Shown here: positions 44,828 through 53,910 of the stretch, in pieces
How the letters are laid out: each line of letters opens with the position of its first letter
How positions within the stretch are numbered: position 1 is the first letter of the stretch
DNA from: Candidatus Eisenbacteria bacterium
GTDB lineage: Bacteria; Eisenbacteria; RBG-16-71-46; CAIMUX01; VGJL01
DNA: 64,000 bases
Assembly: GCA_016867495.1 (NCBI GenBank)
Contig: VGJL01000003.1
Coordinates: forward strand, 1-64,000
Direction of reading: 5' to 3'
Translations under genes and position numbers: made by a program
Notes under the pieces: generated by a model
Database searches by the model: none
What the model was told of the DNA's origin: nothing
What the model saw: only the letters and a program-made list of their open reading frames with translations

Positions 44828-44869
44828 GAACGAGGCGCGCCCCCCTTCGAGAGGTGCGTCGCTCGTTCC
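44827..44869 (+). promoter_or_regulatory. Stem-loop in the rpsO-pnp intergenic leader
   Basis: GGAACGAG (44827-44834) and CTCGTTCC (44862-44869) form an 8-bp stem that begins at the last base of rpsO. In E. coli the same position holds an RNase III-processed hairpin through which PNPase autoregulates. An analogous role here is inference from position. Confidence 0.5.
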
Positions 44870-44916
44870 GGCCCCGCCCTGGCCTGTCCGGAAAGCCCCT
44901 GGAAGAAGAGGAGAAG

Positions 44917-47013
44917 ATGATGGTGCAGCACTTCGCCGTTGAGATAGGCGGGCGCAAGATGTCGTTCGAGACCGGCCGGGTGGCCCGGCAGGCCTCCGGC
45001 GCCGTCTGGCTCCAGTACGGGGACACGGTCGTCCTGAGCGCGGTCGTTTCTTCCCGCGAGGAAATCCTTGAGAAGGACTTCTTCCCGCTGGTCGTCGACT
45101 ACAGAGAGAAGCAATATGCCGCGGGGAGGATCCCGGGCGGGTTCTTCAAGCGGGAAGGACGGCCGACGGAGAAGGAGATCCTCTCTTCGCGCCTGATCGA
45201 CAGGAGCATCCGGCCCCTCTTCGACAAGGGGTTTCGCTTCGAGGTCCAGGTGCAGGCCGATGTCCTTTCCTCGGACCAGGAGAACGACGCCGACGTCCTG
45301 GCCCTGAACGCCACCTCCTGCGCCCTGGCCATCTCGAACATCCCCTGGGCGGGACCGGTGGCGGCCGTGCGCGTGGCGAAGGTCAACGGGGAGCTCGTGC
45401 TCAACCCCCTGTCGAGCCAGATCGACGAGAGCGCTCTCGACGTCGTCGTGGCGGGGAGCGAGGAGAGCCTCCTCATGGTCGAGGGTCGGGCGTCGGAGAT
45501 CTCCGAGGCCGAGCTGGTCGAGCTCTTCGCGTTCGCCCACGAGGGGATCCGCTCGATCATCGAGCTGCAGAAGAAGATGATCGAGGCCGTCGGCCGGCCC
45601 AAGAGGCCGTATGTCAGGCCGGAGATCCCGGCCCCCCTTCGGGAGGCGCTGGCCGAGGCCTACGGCGCGCGGGTGCGCGAGGTCGTTTCGATTCCCGGCA
45701 AGGAGCAGCGGGAGGAAGCGATGGCGGAGCTGAAGGCCGGAGCCATCGAGCGCTTCGCCCCCGACTATCCGGGAGCGGAGAAGCGGATCCGCGGCTTCCT
45801 GGAGTCGATCGAGCGCGATCATCTGCGCAGCATGATCCTCGATGAGGGAAAGCGCGCCGACGGTAGGAGGCCCGACGAGATCCGCCCGATCCGTTGCGAG
45901 GTGGGAGTGCTGCCCCGCACGCACGGCTCGGCGCTCTTCACCCGGGGCCAGACGCAGGCCCTCGTGGTCACGACCCTGGGGACCTCCACCGACGAGCAGA
46001 AGATCGAGGAGCTGATGGGGCAGTCCTGGAAGACCTTCATCCTGCACTACAACTTCCCGCCCTTCAGCGTGGGGGAGGTCCGGCCGAACCGCGGGCCCGG
46101 CAGGCGCGAGGTCGGGCACGGGGCGCTGGCCGAACGCGGTCTGACGGCGATCGTTCCTTCCAACGAGTCGTTCCCCTACACGATCCGCGTCGTCTCCGAC
46201 ATCCTCGAATCGAACGGGTCCTCCTCGATGGCATCTGTCTGCGGCGGAAGCCTCGCCTTGATGGACGCAGGCGTCCCGGTCAAGGGTCCGGTGGCCGGAA
46301 TCGCGATGGGTCTCGTCTCCGACGGGTCCAGGGCGGTCGTCCTCTCCGATATCCTCGGCATCGAGGATCACCTGGGCGACATGGACTTCAAGGTCACCGG
46401 CACGGCGGACGGCATCACGGCGATCCAGATGGACAACAAGGTCGGGGGGCTCACGCTGGCGGTGCTGGAGCAAGCGCTCGAGCAAGCCCGCAAGGGACGG
46501 CTCCACATACTCGAGATCATGAACCAGACGCTGCCCAAGTCGCGGGAGGAGATCTCGCAGTACGCGCCGCGCATCCTGGTCATCCAGATCGATCCCGACA
46601 AGATCCGCGACGTGATCGGGCCGGGCGGGAAGATGATCAAGAAGATCACCGAAGACACGGGCGCGACGATCGATATCGAGGACACCGGCCAGATCAAGAT
46701 CGCTTGCATCGACGCGGCCGAGGCGCAACGCGCGGTCGACATCATCCGCAGTCTCACCGAGGATCCGGAGATCGGCCGGATCTACAGGGGAAAGGTGAAG
46801 AGGATCGTCAACTTCGGCGCCTTCGTGGAGATCCTCCCGGGCCGCGACGGCTTGATCCACATATCCGAGCTCGAGAACCACCGGGTCGCGCGCGTCGAGG
46901 ACGTCGTCAAGGAAGGCGATCTCGTTCTCGTGAAGGTGATCGGAGTCGACGAGGAAGGGAAGATCCGCCTCTCGCGCAGGGCGGCCCTCCCCGCCGTGGC
47001 CGGGAAGGCATAG
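44917..47013 (+). CDS. pnp: Polyribonucleotide nucleotidyltransferase (PNPase)
   Basis: 698-residue phosphorolytic 3'-5' exoribonuclease. Two RNase PH domains ('PLVVDYREKQYAAGRIPGGFFKREGRPTE' and 'ADGRRPDEIRPI', in parts), then a KH domain ('VIGPGGKMIKKITEDTGA') and an S1 domain ('GKVKRIVNFGAFVEILPGRDGLIHISEL', in parts). ATG 44917 has a GGAAGAAGAGGAG purine-rich upstream region; a longer frame from 44854 adds nothing conserved. It follows rpsO as in most bacteria. Confidence 0.96.
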   Translation: MMVQHFAVEIGGRKMSFETGRVARQASGAVWLQYGDTVVLSAVVSSREEILEKDFFPLVVDYREKQYAAGRIPGGFFKREGRPTEKEILSSRLIDRSIRPLFDKGFRFEVQVQADVLSSDQENDADVLALNATSCALAISNIPWAGPVAAVRVAKVNGELVLNPLSSQIDESALDVVVAGSEESLLMVEGRASEISEAELVELFAFAHEGIRSIIELQKKMIEAVGRPKRPYVRPEIPAPLREALAEAYGARVREVVSIPGKEQREEAMAELKAGAIERFAPDYPGAEKRIRGFLESIERDHLRSMILDEGKRADGRRPDEIRPIRCEVGVLPRTHGSALFTRGQTQALVVTTLGTSTDEQKIEELMGQSWKTFILHYNFPPFSVGEVRPNRGPGRREVGHGALAERGLTAIVPSNESFPYTIRVVSDILESNGSSSMASVCGGSLALMDAGVPVKGPVAGIAMGLVSDGSRAVVLSDILGIEDHLGDMDFKVTGTADGITAIQMDNKVGGLTLAVLEQALEQARKGRLHILEIMNQTLPKSREEISQYAPRILVIQIDPDKIRDVIGPGGKMIKKITEDTGATIDIEDTGQIKIACIDAAEAQRAVDIIRSLTEDPEIGRIYRGKVKRIVNFGAFVEILPGRDGLIHISELENHRVARVEDVVKEGDLVLVKVIGVDEEGKIRLSRRAALPAVAGKA

Positions 47014-47057
47014 TCCCGCGCGGGACAAGCGGGACAGCGGTCCACCGGAGAAGCCGC

Positions 47058-48356
47058 GTGCGGTTCATACGCAAGCTGGATCGAATACGCCCAAACGAGA
47101 CGGTCCGCAAGGCGATTCTACCCGGCGGGCTCACGATCCTCGTCGAGGAAGTGCCCCAGGTCCACAGCCTCACCCTCGGGGTGTGGATCCGGACGGGGTC
47201 GCGCGACGAGCCGGCCGATCTGTCCGGGATCTCCCACTTCATCGAGCACATGGTCTTCAAGGGAACGCGCAGCCGGAGCGCGCTCCAGATCGCCAAGAAG
47301 ATGGAGGCGGTGGGCGGCCAGCTCGACGCCTTCACGTCGCGCGAGCAGACCTGCTACTACGCCCGCGTGTTCGACGAACACCTCGACATCGCCATGGAGA
47401 CGATGGGCGATCTGCTCCTGAATCCCCTCTTCAGCAGGGATCTGGTGGATCGCGAGCAAGGCGTGATCGCCGAAGAGATCGAGAGCTACGACAACAACCC
47501 GGAGGAGCAGGTCCACGATCTCATCTCGGCGGAGATCTGGCCGAATCACCCTCTGGGACGGCCCATCCTGGGTAGCCGCCAGACGATCTCCCGCTTCGGA
47601 AGCCGGACTCTGCGTCGCTACCACCAGGAGCGCTACACGGCCCCGAACGTCGTCGTCGCCGCCTCGGGCCACGTCTCGTTCGACAGGGTGATGGAGCTCG
47701 CGAGCAGGCATCTCGCCTTCCCCCCCGGCGCCGCCCCCAACGGCCGCTTTCCCCTGACTCGCTTTCGTTCGCGCGCGGTGCGCCACGAGAAGGACGTGAG
47801 CCAGGTCTCCCTCTGCCTCGCGGGGCGGGGCCCCTCCTACCACGACGAGGACCGGCACGCGCTGGCGGTCGTCAACATGATCCTGGGGGCGGGCGTCAGC
47901 TCGCGCCTGTTTCAGAAGATCAGGGAGGACGAAGGGCTCGCCTACACCGTCTATTCCTTCATGGATGTCCTGCGCGACACAGGACTCTTCGGCATCTACC
48001 TGGGAGTCGCGCCGGAGAAGGCGCGAACCGTTCTGGCGCTCGCCTGCCGGGAGATCGCCAAGCTCAAGAGGGGAGGGATCCGCCGCTGGGAGCTCGAGAG
48101 CGCCAAGGCCCAGCTCCTGATGTCCCACCTCCTGAGCTACGAGTCCACCTACGAGAGGATGAACCGGATCGCCATCAATGAGATCTGCTACGGGCGCCAG
48201 TCCTCTCTCGAGAGCGTGATCGAGCGCGTGCAGGCGATCGATCGGGACGAGGTGGAGGCGGCGCTCGATCGATATCTCAGGCCGCGGCGGTTCGGTCTGA
48301 TCACCTTGGGGCCTGCGGGCAAGGACTACCCGGGTGAAGGCGACTGGGACTTCTGA
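47058..48356 (+). CDS. M16-family zinc protease (processing-peptidase type)
   Basis: 432 residues from GTG 47058 with GGAG at 47047. It carries the inverted zinc motif HFIEH (HXXEH) near residue 60 and the downstream glutamate in 'EEIESYDNNPEEQ', so the catalytic M16 site is complete. The C-terminal half contains 'GAGVSSRLFQKIREDEGLAYTVYSF' (in parts), the typical R/Y-containing segment. Homologues follow pnp in many bacteria (YmxG/PepR type). It is probably cytoplasmic, as no signal peptide is seen. Its 3' end overlaps dut. Confidence 0.93.
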   Translation: MRFIRKLDRIRPNETVRKAILPGGLTILVEEVPQVHSLTLGVWIRTGSRDEPADLSGISHFIEHMVFKGTRSRSALQIAKKMEAVGGQLDAFTSREQTCYYARVFDEHLDIAMETMGDLLLNPLFSRDLVDREQGVIAEEIESYDNNPEEQVHDLISAEIWPNHPLGRPILGSRQTISRFGSRTLRRYHQERYTAPNVVVAASGHVSFDRVMELASRHLAFPPGAAPNGRFPLTRFRSRAVRHEKDVSQVSLCLAGRGPSYHDEDRHALAVVNMILGAGVSSRLFQKIREDEGLAYTVYSFMDVLRDTGLFGIYLGVAPEKARTVLALACREIAKLKRGGIRRWELESAKAQLLMSHLLSYESTYERMNRIAINEICYGRQSSLESVIERVQAIDRDEVEAALDRYLRPRRFGLITLGPAGKDYPGEGDWDF

Positions 48357-48855
48357 CGGCCGCGGGAGTCGCGGTCGGGGCGCCGCCGGGAAGGGCGTCT
48401 CGATCGGCGTGCAGCGCCTGCGCCCCCTGGCCCTGCTGCCGGTGCGGATGTCGGCCGGCGCCTCGGGGTGGGATCTCTCCGCCTGCCTCGAATCCCCCCT
48501 GAGTCTCGAACCAGGACGCTGGGCCGTTGTACCAACAGGGATTGCCCTCGGGCTGCCGATGGGATATGAGGCGCAGGTGAGGGCGCGCAGCGGCCTGGCG
48601 GCCCGCTGCGGGATCGGCCTGTTGAACGCGCCCGGGACGGTCGACTCCGACTACAGGGGGGAGATCTGCGTGATCCTGATGAACTGGGGCCCGGAGAGAT
48701 TCGAGATCAAACACGGAGATCGCATCGCGCAGCTGGTCTTCATGAAGACGGCGCCCGTTCGTCTGGCATGGATCGGGCAGGTGGATGAGACCGATCGCGG
48801 GGCGGGCGGTTTCGGGCACACCGGCATCGGGCGCGGGACTCGGAAGAGCCCGTGA
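48334..48855 (+). CDS. dut: Deoxyuridine 5'-triphosphate nucleotidohydrolase
   Basis: dUTPase, which removes dUTP and makes dUMP for thymidylate. Family motifs are present in order: 'ASGWDLSA' (1), 'RARSGLA' (2), 'NAPGTVDSDYRGEI' (3), 'GDRIAQLV' (4) and 'DRGAGGFGHTG' (5). GTG 48334 gives 173 residues; GTG 48409 gives 148, nearer the family norm, so the start is uncertain and the first 25 Gly/Arg-rich residues are suspect. The stop overlaps the next start as GTGA. Confidence 0.93.
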   Translation: MKATGTSDGRGSRGRGAAGKGVSIGVQRLRPLALLPVRMSAGASGWDLSACLESPLSLEPGRWAVVPTGIALGLPMGYEAQVRARSGLAARCGIGLLNAPGTVDSDYRGEICVILMNWGPERFEIKHGDRIAQLVFMKTAPVRLAWIGQVDETDRGAGGFGHTGIGRGTRKSP

Positions 48856-49727
48856 TCCCGCATCTGGCCCTGTCCGTGGGGATGATCCTCCTGGCCGCCG
48901 CCCCCGGCGCGGGGGATGCCGGCGCGGCGGGAGATCCTCGCGAGAAGCTCTCGACCGACAGCCTCCTCATCCTCCTCGGCGACCAGCCGCGCTCGCCAGG
49001 CTTGAGAGACCTCGCGCAGAGGGACCCGCGTCGGTCCGCCCGGGAGGCAGCCGCCGGGCACGAGGCGATCCGGATCGGCGAGAAGCTCACCTTCTCGGTT
49101 CGCTACGGGATGATCAGGGCGGGAGAGGCGACCATGGAGGTCGCGGACACGACGAGCGCCTTCGGCCATCCCTGCTACCACGTCGTCTCCCGGGCGCGCA
49201 GCAACAGCGTCTTCGACACGATCTACAAGGTGCGGGACGTGGTCGAGACCTGGATGGACAGGGAGCGCCTCTTCAGCCGGCGGTTTCGGAAGTCGCTGCG
49301 CGAGGGGAGCTACCGCGCCACACAGGATGTGGAGATGGACCAGGAGAACGGATTCGCCCGCTACCAGGATGGCCGGGTGTTCGAGCTGGTCCGCGGCGCG
49401 CACGATGTCCTCTCCGGCTTCTACTACGTTCGCACGCTCGACCTCGAAGTCGGCCAGGAGATCTGGCTGGAGAGCCACGCCGATCGGAAGAACTACCCCC
49501 TGAAGGTGCTCGTCATGGGCCGGGAGAGGATCGACTCTCCCGTCGGGGAGTTCGATTGCCTCAAGCTCGAGCCGATGCTCCGCACCCCGGGGCTCTTCAA
49601 GCACGAGGGGAAGCTGACGATCTGGCTGACCGACGACGAGAGGAAGATGCCGATCCTCATGAAGAGCAAGGTGCCGGTCGTCGGATCGATCAGTGTCGTC
49701 CTCACGAGCTACGAGAGGCCCCGATGA
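48852..49727 (+). CDS. DUF3108-domain exported protein
   Basis: 291 residues from GTG 48852 (GTGA overlap with dut). A hydrophobic N-terminus (ALSVGMILLAAAPGAG) suggests export. Residues from about 75 onward match the DUF3108 pattern: 'GEKLTFSVRYGMIRAGEATMEV' (in parts), 'VVETWMDRERLFSRRFRK', 'LEPMLRTPGLFKHEGKLTIWLTDDERKMP' (in parts). The family is probably periplasmic beta-rich, with unknown function. Coupled to the following gene by ATGA. Confidence 0.8.
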   Translation: MIPHLALSVGMILLAAAPGAGDAGAAGDPREKLSTDSLLILLGDQPRSPGLRDLAQRDPRRSAREAAAGHEAIRIGEKLTFSVRYGMIRAGEATMEVADTTSAFGHPCYHVVSRARSNSVFDTIYKVRDVVETWMDRERLFSRRFRKSLREGSYRATQDVEMDQENGFARYQDGRVFELVRGAHDVLSGFYYVRTLDLEVGQEIWLESHADRKNYPLKVLVMGRERIDSPVGEFDCLKLEPMLRTPGLFKHEGKLTIWLTDDERKMPILMKSKVPVVGSISVVLTSYERPR

Positions 49728-50764
49728 GCCGCTATCCGGAGCTCGATCTGCGACGCGTGCGCTCTCACTCGATGAAGGAGCGGCGGAGCCTTGTCGCGGC
49801 GCCGGCCTTCTACCGTCCGCCCGCAGGATCGTCGAGCTTCCGGTCCTTCTGGGACTCCCTGCCCGAGATCCTCGGCGCGGCCGACCTCAAGGCAGTCGCT
49901 CGCGCGATGCTCGCCTCCCGCGAGAAGGGGCGCCCCGTCATCGCTCTGTGCGGGGCGCACGTGCTGAAGACCGGGCTGGGGCCGGGGCTGATCCGCCTGA
50001 TCGAGCGCGGCATCCTGACCGGCGTGGCCACCCATGGCGCGGGAGCGATCCACGACGCCGAGCTCGGCCTCTGGGGCCGGACCTCGGAGGATGTGGCCGA
50101 GGGGCTGCATCGAGGCCGATTCGGGATGGTCCGGGAGACCGCCGACTTCGTGAACGCGGCCGCCCGGCAGGCATGCGAACGGGGGGAAGGGATGGGCGAG
50201 GCGCTCGGGCGAGCGCTTCTCTCGGCCGATCGCGGCACGAGGCGGCGGAGCGTCCTGGCGGCGGCCTACGCCGCGGGCGCGCCGGCGACCGTCCATGTCG
50301 CCATCGGGACCGATGTCGTGCACCAGCATCCATCCTTCGACGGCGCGGCGGCGGGCGAGTCCTCGGCGAGGGACTTCCGCATCCTGGCGGCGCAGCTCTT
50401 CAGGATCCCAGGCGGGACGGTGCTCAATCTCGGCTCGGCGGTCCTGCTGCCGGAAGTCTTTCTCAAGGCCTTCTCGGTCGCTCGGAACCTGGGCGGCTCG
50501 GCCAGGGGAATGACCACTGCGACCTTCGATTTCATGAAGCAGTACCGGGCGATGGAGAACGTCGTCCGGCGGCCGACCCTGGGCGTGGGTCGCGGGTATT
50601 ATCTCGTCGGACATCACGAAATACTCTTGCCCCTGCTTTTCCATGCCTGTCTGACCGGCGCGGGTCGCGCGAGCGGTTCGCGCCGGCCGGCGAGAGACAA
50701 ACCCTTGAAGGGCAAGACTGTAACGGCCGATAGAACCCGCGACAAGGGTGATCGACGCCTCTGA
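49724..50764 (+). CDS. Conserved protein of unknown function
   Basis: 346 residues from ATG 49724. I recall similar proteins in other bacteria but cannot name an established function. Highly ordered, conserved-looking stretches are 'SFWDSLPEILGAADLKAV', 'VIALCGAHVLKTGLGPGLI' followed by 'THGAGAIHDAEL', 'GRTSEDVAEGLHRGRFGM', 'VHVAIGTDVVHQHPSFDGA', 'LNLGSAVLLPEVFLKAFS', and 'YYLVGHHEILLPLLFHA'. The His/Asp clusters could bind metal, and the Gly-rich part could bind a nucleotide. No signal peptide. The last 45 residues are basic and low complexity. It ends just before the promoter of the polysaccharide locus. Confidence 0.7.
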   Translation: MSRYPELDLRRVRSHSMKERRSLVAAPAFYRPPAGSSSFRSFWDSLPEILGAADLKAVARAMLASREKGRPVIALCGAHVLKTGLGPGLIRLIERGILTGVATHGAGAIHDAELGLWGRTSEDVAEGLHRGRFGMVRETADFVNAAARQACERGEGMGEALGRALLSADRGTRRRSVLAAAYAAGAPATVHVAIGTDVVHQHPSFDGAAAGESSARDFRILAAQLFRIPGGTVLNLGSAVLLPEVFLKAFSVARNLGGSARGMTTATFDFMKQYRAMENVVRRPTLGVGRGYYLVGHHEILLPLLFHACLTGAGRASGSRRPARDKPLKGKTVTADRTRDKGDRRL

Positions 50765-50769
50765 CGTCG

Positions 50770-50798
50770 TTGACGCTTGGAGCGGCGGGTGTTATGGT
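50770..50798 (+). promoter_or_regulatory. Putative promoter of the polysaccharide locus
   Basis: TTGACG (50770-50775), exactly 17 bp, TATGGT (50793-50798). It would give a leader of about 100 bases before ATG 50903. Confidence 0.6.
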
Positions 50799-50902
50799 GC
50801 CTAGTGCTCCAGCATGGAAGCGGCCGGCGCGCGTGGGGGGACCGGCGGCGATCCCAAAGATAGGAGAACGTGCGCGTTCGAGCGTCAGTTCCCAAGGAAG
50901 GG

Positions 50903-51664
50903 ATGGAGTTGCGACATCTCCTCGCGATGGTCCTCGCGGTCGCGGCCGCGGCACCTCTGCTTGCGGGCTGCGGCGGATCGAGGCCCCCGGCGCCTGTTCC
51001 GTATACTTCCCCCGCGCCCGAGACCTCCGCGATCGAGCCGGAGATCGATGCCTACAAGATCCTCGTCCACGACGAGCTGACCACTGTCGTGATCGGGCAC
51101 CCGGAGCTCTCCGGCCCGGCCAGGGTCCTTCCGGACGGAACGATGACGGTTCCCGGGGTCGGCTCCCTCTACGTCCTCGGCCTGTCGGTCGGGGAGGCGA
51201 CCGAGAAGGTCAACGAGGCGATCGCGACCCTCGTCCGTTTCCCCCAGGCGACCGTCAGCGTGACCAACTACGGGGAGAGGCGGATCTTCGTGATGGGAGA
51301 GGTCACGATCCCCGGCGATCACGCCTTCCATCGCGAGATGACGGCGATGGCGGCGATCGCCCAGGCGGGGGGATTCAACGATCAGGCCAAGCGGAGCAGC
51401 GTCGTGGTCCTGCGCCGGACGGGGGCAGCAGACGCGGCCGCCTTCCGCCTGGACGCGCGCTCGATCCTCGACGGGAAGGATCTCGCGCAGGACATCAAGC
51501 TCCGCCCCTTCGACATCGTCTACGTGCCGAAGACCTTCATCGCGAGCCTCGATGTGCTCGTCAACCAGTACTTCGCGCGACTGACTCCGCCCTTCACGCT
51601 GTATCTGGAAGGATGGAACTCCTTCCACGCGGACGACACGAACATCAGGTTCGTCGCGAGGTAG
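50903..51664 (+). CDS. Polysaccharide export lipoprotein (Wza/PES family)
   Basis: 253 residues from ATG 50903 (AAGGAAGGG upstream). Signal peptide with lipobox LLAGC near residue 25. The PES domain follows: 'YKILVHDELTTVVIG', 'VLPDGTMTVPGVGSLYVLGLS' (in parts), then an SLBB-like domain 'IFVMGEVTIPGDHAF' and 'AIAQAGGFND'. It forms the outer-membrane or periplasmic exit for exopolysaccharide. First gene of the locus that continues through the chain-length and ATPase genes. Confidence 0.9.
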   Translation: MELRHLLAMVLAVAAAAPLLAGCGGSRPPAPVPYTSPAPETSAIEPEIDAYKILVHDELTTVVIGHPELSGPARVLPDGTMTVPGVGSLYVLGLSVGEATEKVNEAIATLVRFPQATVSVTNYGERRIFVMGEVTIPGDHAFHREMTAMAAIAQAGGFNDQAKRSSVVVLRRTGAADAAAFRLDARSILDGKDLAQDIKLRPFDIVYVPKTFIASLDVLVNQYFARLTPPFTLYLEGWNSFHADDTNIRFVAR

Positions 51665-51674
51665 GGGAGGAGGC

Positions 51675-53042
51675 ATGAGCGAGGGACTCCGGCGGGAGAG
51701 GGAGACGACACTGCGCGACGTCGCGGCGATCATCTTCCGTCGCAAGGGGATCTTGCTGACGATCCTCTTCGCGGCTCTGGCCGGGATCGTCTGGGTCAAC
51801 GCCAGGACCCCGTCGACCTACCTCTCGACCGCGCGTCTTCTCATCAGCCGCGGCGAGCCGGAGAGCGTCTACTCGTCGCGCTACAGGGTCCTCTCGTGGG
51901 AGGAGGAGCTCAACTCCGAGATCGAAGTGATCGGCAGCGCCGCCCTGGGCGAGCGGACGCAGAAGATCCTCAAGCAGACCGGGGCGGTCGACTCCCGCGG
52001 CCTGCCGGTGCGGTTCGAGGCGACCCGTGTCTCCACGACGACGACGGGGAAATCGAGCGTCCTGATCGTCAGCTACAGGGGTGTCGATCCGGTCGAGGCG
52101 CGGGAGGCCCTTCGCGCCCTCACGCGCGCCTACATCGACTGGCGCGCCGAGGAGAAGTCCCTGCCTGTCGTCGACGGTTTCTTCCAGGAGGAGCTTGAGA
52201 GCCTCCGCGACCGCCTCGCGGAGTGGGAGCAGCGACGCGCCGATTTCATGACGGAAGAGGGGATCGTCAACATCTCGGGGGAGCGGGAGAGCCTGCTGCG
52301 CCAGAAGGAGGACATCTCCTTCCAGCTCTCCCAAGCGAGGGTGCGCCTCTCGGACTTCAACGCGCGACTCGAGGCGATCCGCGCCTTGATTCAGGACCGG
52401 CGGGCCGGCTCGGACATAGAGATCTCCGGCATCGGAGACGCCGAGTACAGCGACGACCAGCTGCTGCTCAACCTGCGCCGGGAGCTGACGACGCGGCGGG
52501 CCGAGTACCTGGAGAAGCGCGGCAGCTTCACCGACGAGCATCCGGAGGTCAAGGCGGCGAAGGAAGTCGTGACGGAGCTCGAGCTGGAGTTCGATCACGA
52601 GATGAGCAACTACGCCCGCCTCCTGGAGGCCAGGATCGACGTGGCGCAGGCGCGCGTCAACTCCCTGGTCGCCACCCTTCGGGCGCTCGATGAGCAGACC
52701 TACGGCCTGCCCGACAAGGAGGCGCGCCTCTCGCAGTACGACCGGATCATCGAGGCCCTGCGGAAAGACTACTCGACGATGGTCGAGAGGCAGGTCACCG
52801 CGAAGGCCGAGAATACGGGGAGACCGGAGTGGAAGGTCATCCTTCTGCAATCGGCCAGCGAGGGGGCCAAGGAGCGGACCCGCGACTATGTCCGCTTCAC
52901 GCTGATCCCCCTCTTCGGGCTCCTGATCGGGCTCGCCTTCGCCTTCATCATCGACGGACTCGATCACTCCTTGAAGGACCCGGCCGAGACGGAGCACCAC
53001 CTCGGCCTTCCGGTCCTCGGGTCGATCTCGAGGATCCGCTAG
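51675..53042 (+). CDS. Polysaccharide chain-length determinant (Wzz/GumC type)
   Basis: 455 residues. A first membrane helix near residues 27-45 ('GILLTILFAALAGIVWV'), a long periplasmic domain with strong coiled-coil (residues about 165-390, including 'EELESLRDRLAEWEQRR'), and a second membrane helix near 415-435 ('FTLIPLFGLLIGLAFAFII'), then a short cytoplasmic tail with 'DHSLKDPAETEHHLGLPVLG'. No fused kinase; the ATPase gene is separate downstream. It controls polymer length with the CpsD-like protein. Confidence 0.9.
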   Translation: MSEGLRRERETTLRDVAAIIFRRKGILLTILFAALAGIVWVNARTPSTYLSTARLLISRGEPESVYSSRYRVLSWEEELNSEIEVIGSAALGERTQKILKQTGAVDSRGLPVRFEATRVSTTTTGKSSVLIVSYRGVDPVEAREALRALTRAYIDWRAEEKSLPVVDGFFQEELESLRDRLAEWEQRRADFMTEEGIVNISGERESLLRQKEDISFQLSQARVRLSDFNARLEAIRALIQDRRAGSDIEISGIGDAEYSDDQLLLNLRRELTTRRAEYLEKRGSFTDEHPEVKAAKEVVTELELEFDHEMSNYARLLEARIDVAQARVNSLVATLRALDEQTYGLPDKEARLSQYDRIIEALRKDYSTMVERQVTAKAENTGRPEWKVILLQSASEGAKERTRDYVRFTLIPLFGLLIGLAFAFIIDGLDHSLKDPAETEHHLGLPVLGSISRIR

Positions 53043-53051
53043 AGGCACGCC

Positions 53052-53903
53052 ATGTACGAAGCGCACTTTGGATTCCGGGAGCCGCCCTTCCAGATCACGC
53101 CCGATCCACGTTTCCTGTTCCTGACGCGATCGCACCGAGACGCGCTGGCCTACCTCACGCGCGGGATCGCGGAGCGCAAGGGGATCCTGGTCCTGACCGG
53201 AGAGGTCGGCGTCGGCAAGACCCTGATGGTCCGCACCCTGATCGATCGTCTCCCGCCGGGGGTCGAGACCGCGGTCGTCATGAACGCGCGCCTGAGCTTC
53301 AAGCACCTGCTCTACCTGGCGCTGCTCGACTTCGGGATCCAGCCCAGGGCGCGGACCAAGGTCGAGCTGCTCCTGGCGCTGCAGGAGTTTCTCCTCAACC
53401 TCGGCCGCAGGGACGGCACGGCCCTCTTGATCGTGGACGAGGCGCAGACGCTGTCGACGAGGAGCCTCGAGGAGTTCCGGCTCCTCTCGAACCTGGAGAC
53501 GAGCACGCAGAAGATGTTCCAGATCCTCCTCGTGGGGCAGCCGGAGCTGAAGGCGACCCTGAGCCTTCACTCCCTGCGCCAGTTGAGGCAGCGGATTCCC
53601 GGCATCTGCGACGTATCCTCGCTTCCGCCCGACAGCGTCGCCGAGTACGTCGAGCACCGTCTGAACGTCGCCGGCGGAGGGCGTGTCAGCGGCCTCTTCA
53701 GCCCGGAGGCGCTGGAGCAGGTGGCCCGCTTCTCCAAGGGGATTCCCCGCCTGGTCAATCAGGCGTGCGATCGCTCCCTCATGGTCGGCTACGCATCCGG
53801 GGCCGATCGGATCGAACGGGAGCATGTCCAGGAGGCGGTGCGCGGTCTGGAAGACGGCTATCTCGCCCCGCACGCCGCGGCGATCGAAAGCATCGGGACC
53901 TAG
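53052..53903 (+). CDS. ExeA-like AAA ATPase of the polysaccharide locus
   Basis: 283 residues starting 'MYEAHFGFREPPFQITPDPRF', the hallmark of the ExeA/GspA-like ATPase family often found in exosortase-associated EPS loci. Walker A is GEVGVGKT (50-57), Walker B 'LLIVDEAQ', and sensor region 'VGQPEL' with 'QRIPGICDV'. Cytoplasmic. Its role in EPS loci is not firmly established. It lies between the Wzz-like and CpsD-like genes, 9 bases and 7 bases away. Confidence 0.9.
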   Translation: MYEAHFGFREPPFQITPDPRFLFLTRSHRDALAYLTRGIAERKGILVLTGEVGVGKTLMVRTLIDRLPPGVETAVVMNARLSFKHLLYLALLDFGIQPRARTKVELLLALQEFLLNLGRRDGTALLIVDEAQTLSTRSLEEFRLLSNLETSTQKMFQILLVGQPELKATLSLHSLRQLRQRIPGICDVSSLPPDSVAEYVEHRLNVAGGGRVSGLFSPEALEQVARFSKGIPRLVNQACDRSLMVGYASGADRIEREHVQEAVRGLEDGYLAPHAAAIESIGT

Positions 53904-53910
53904 GGGCGCG

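Noticed and set aside
49724-50764. Deoxyhypusine synthase call for the conserved protein
   Set aside because: Only a loose resemblance of the Gly-rich turn; the diagnostic lysine-containing motif could not be found, so it is left unnamed.
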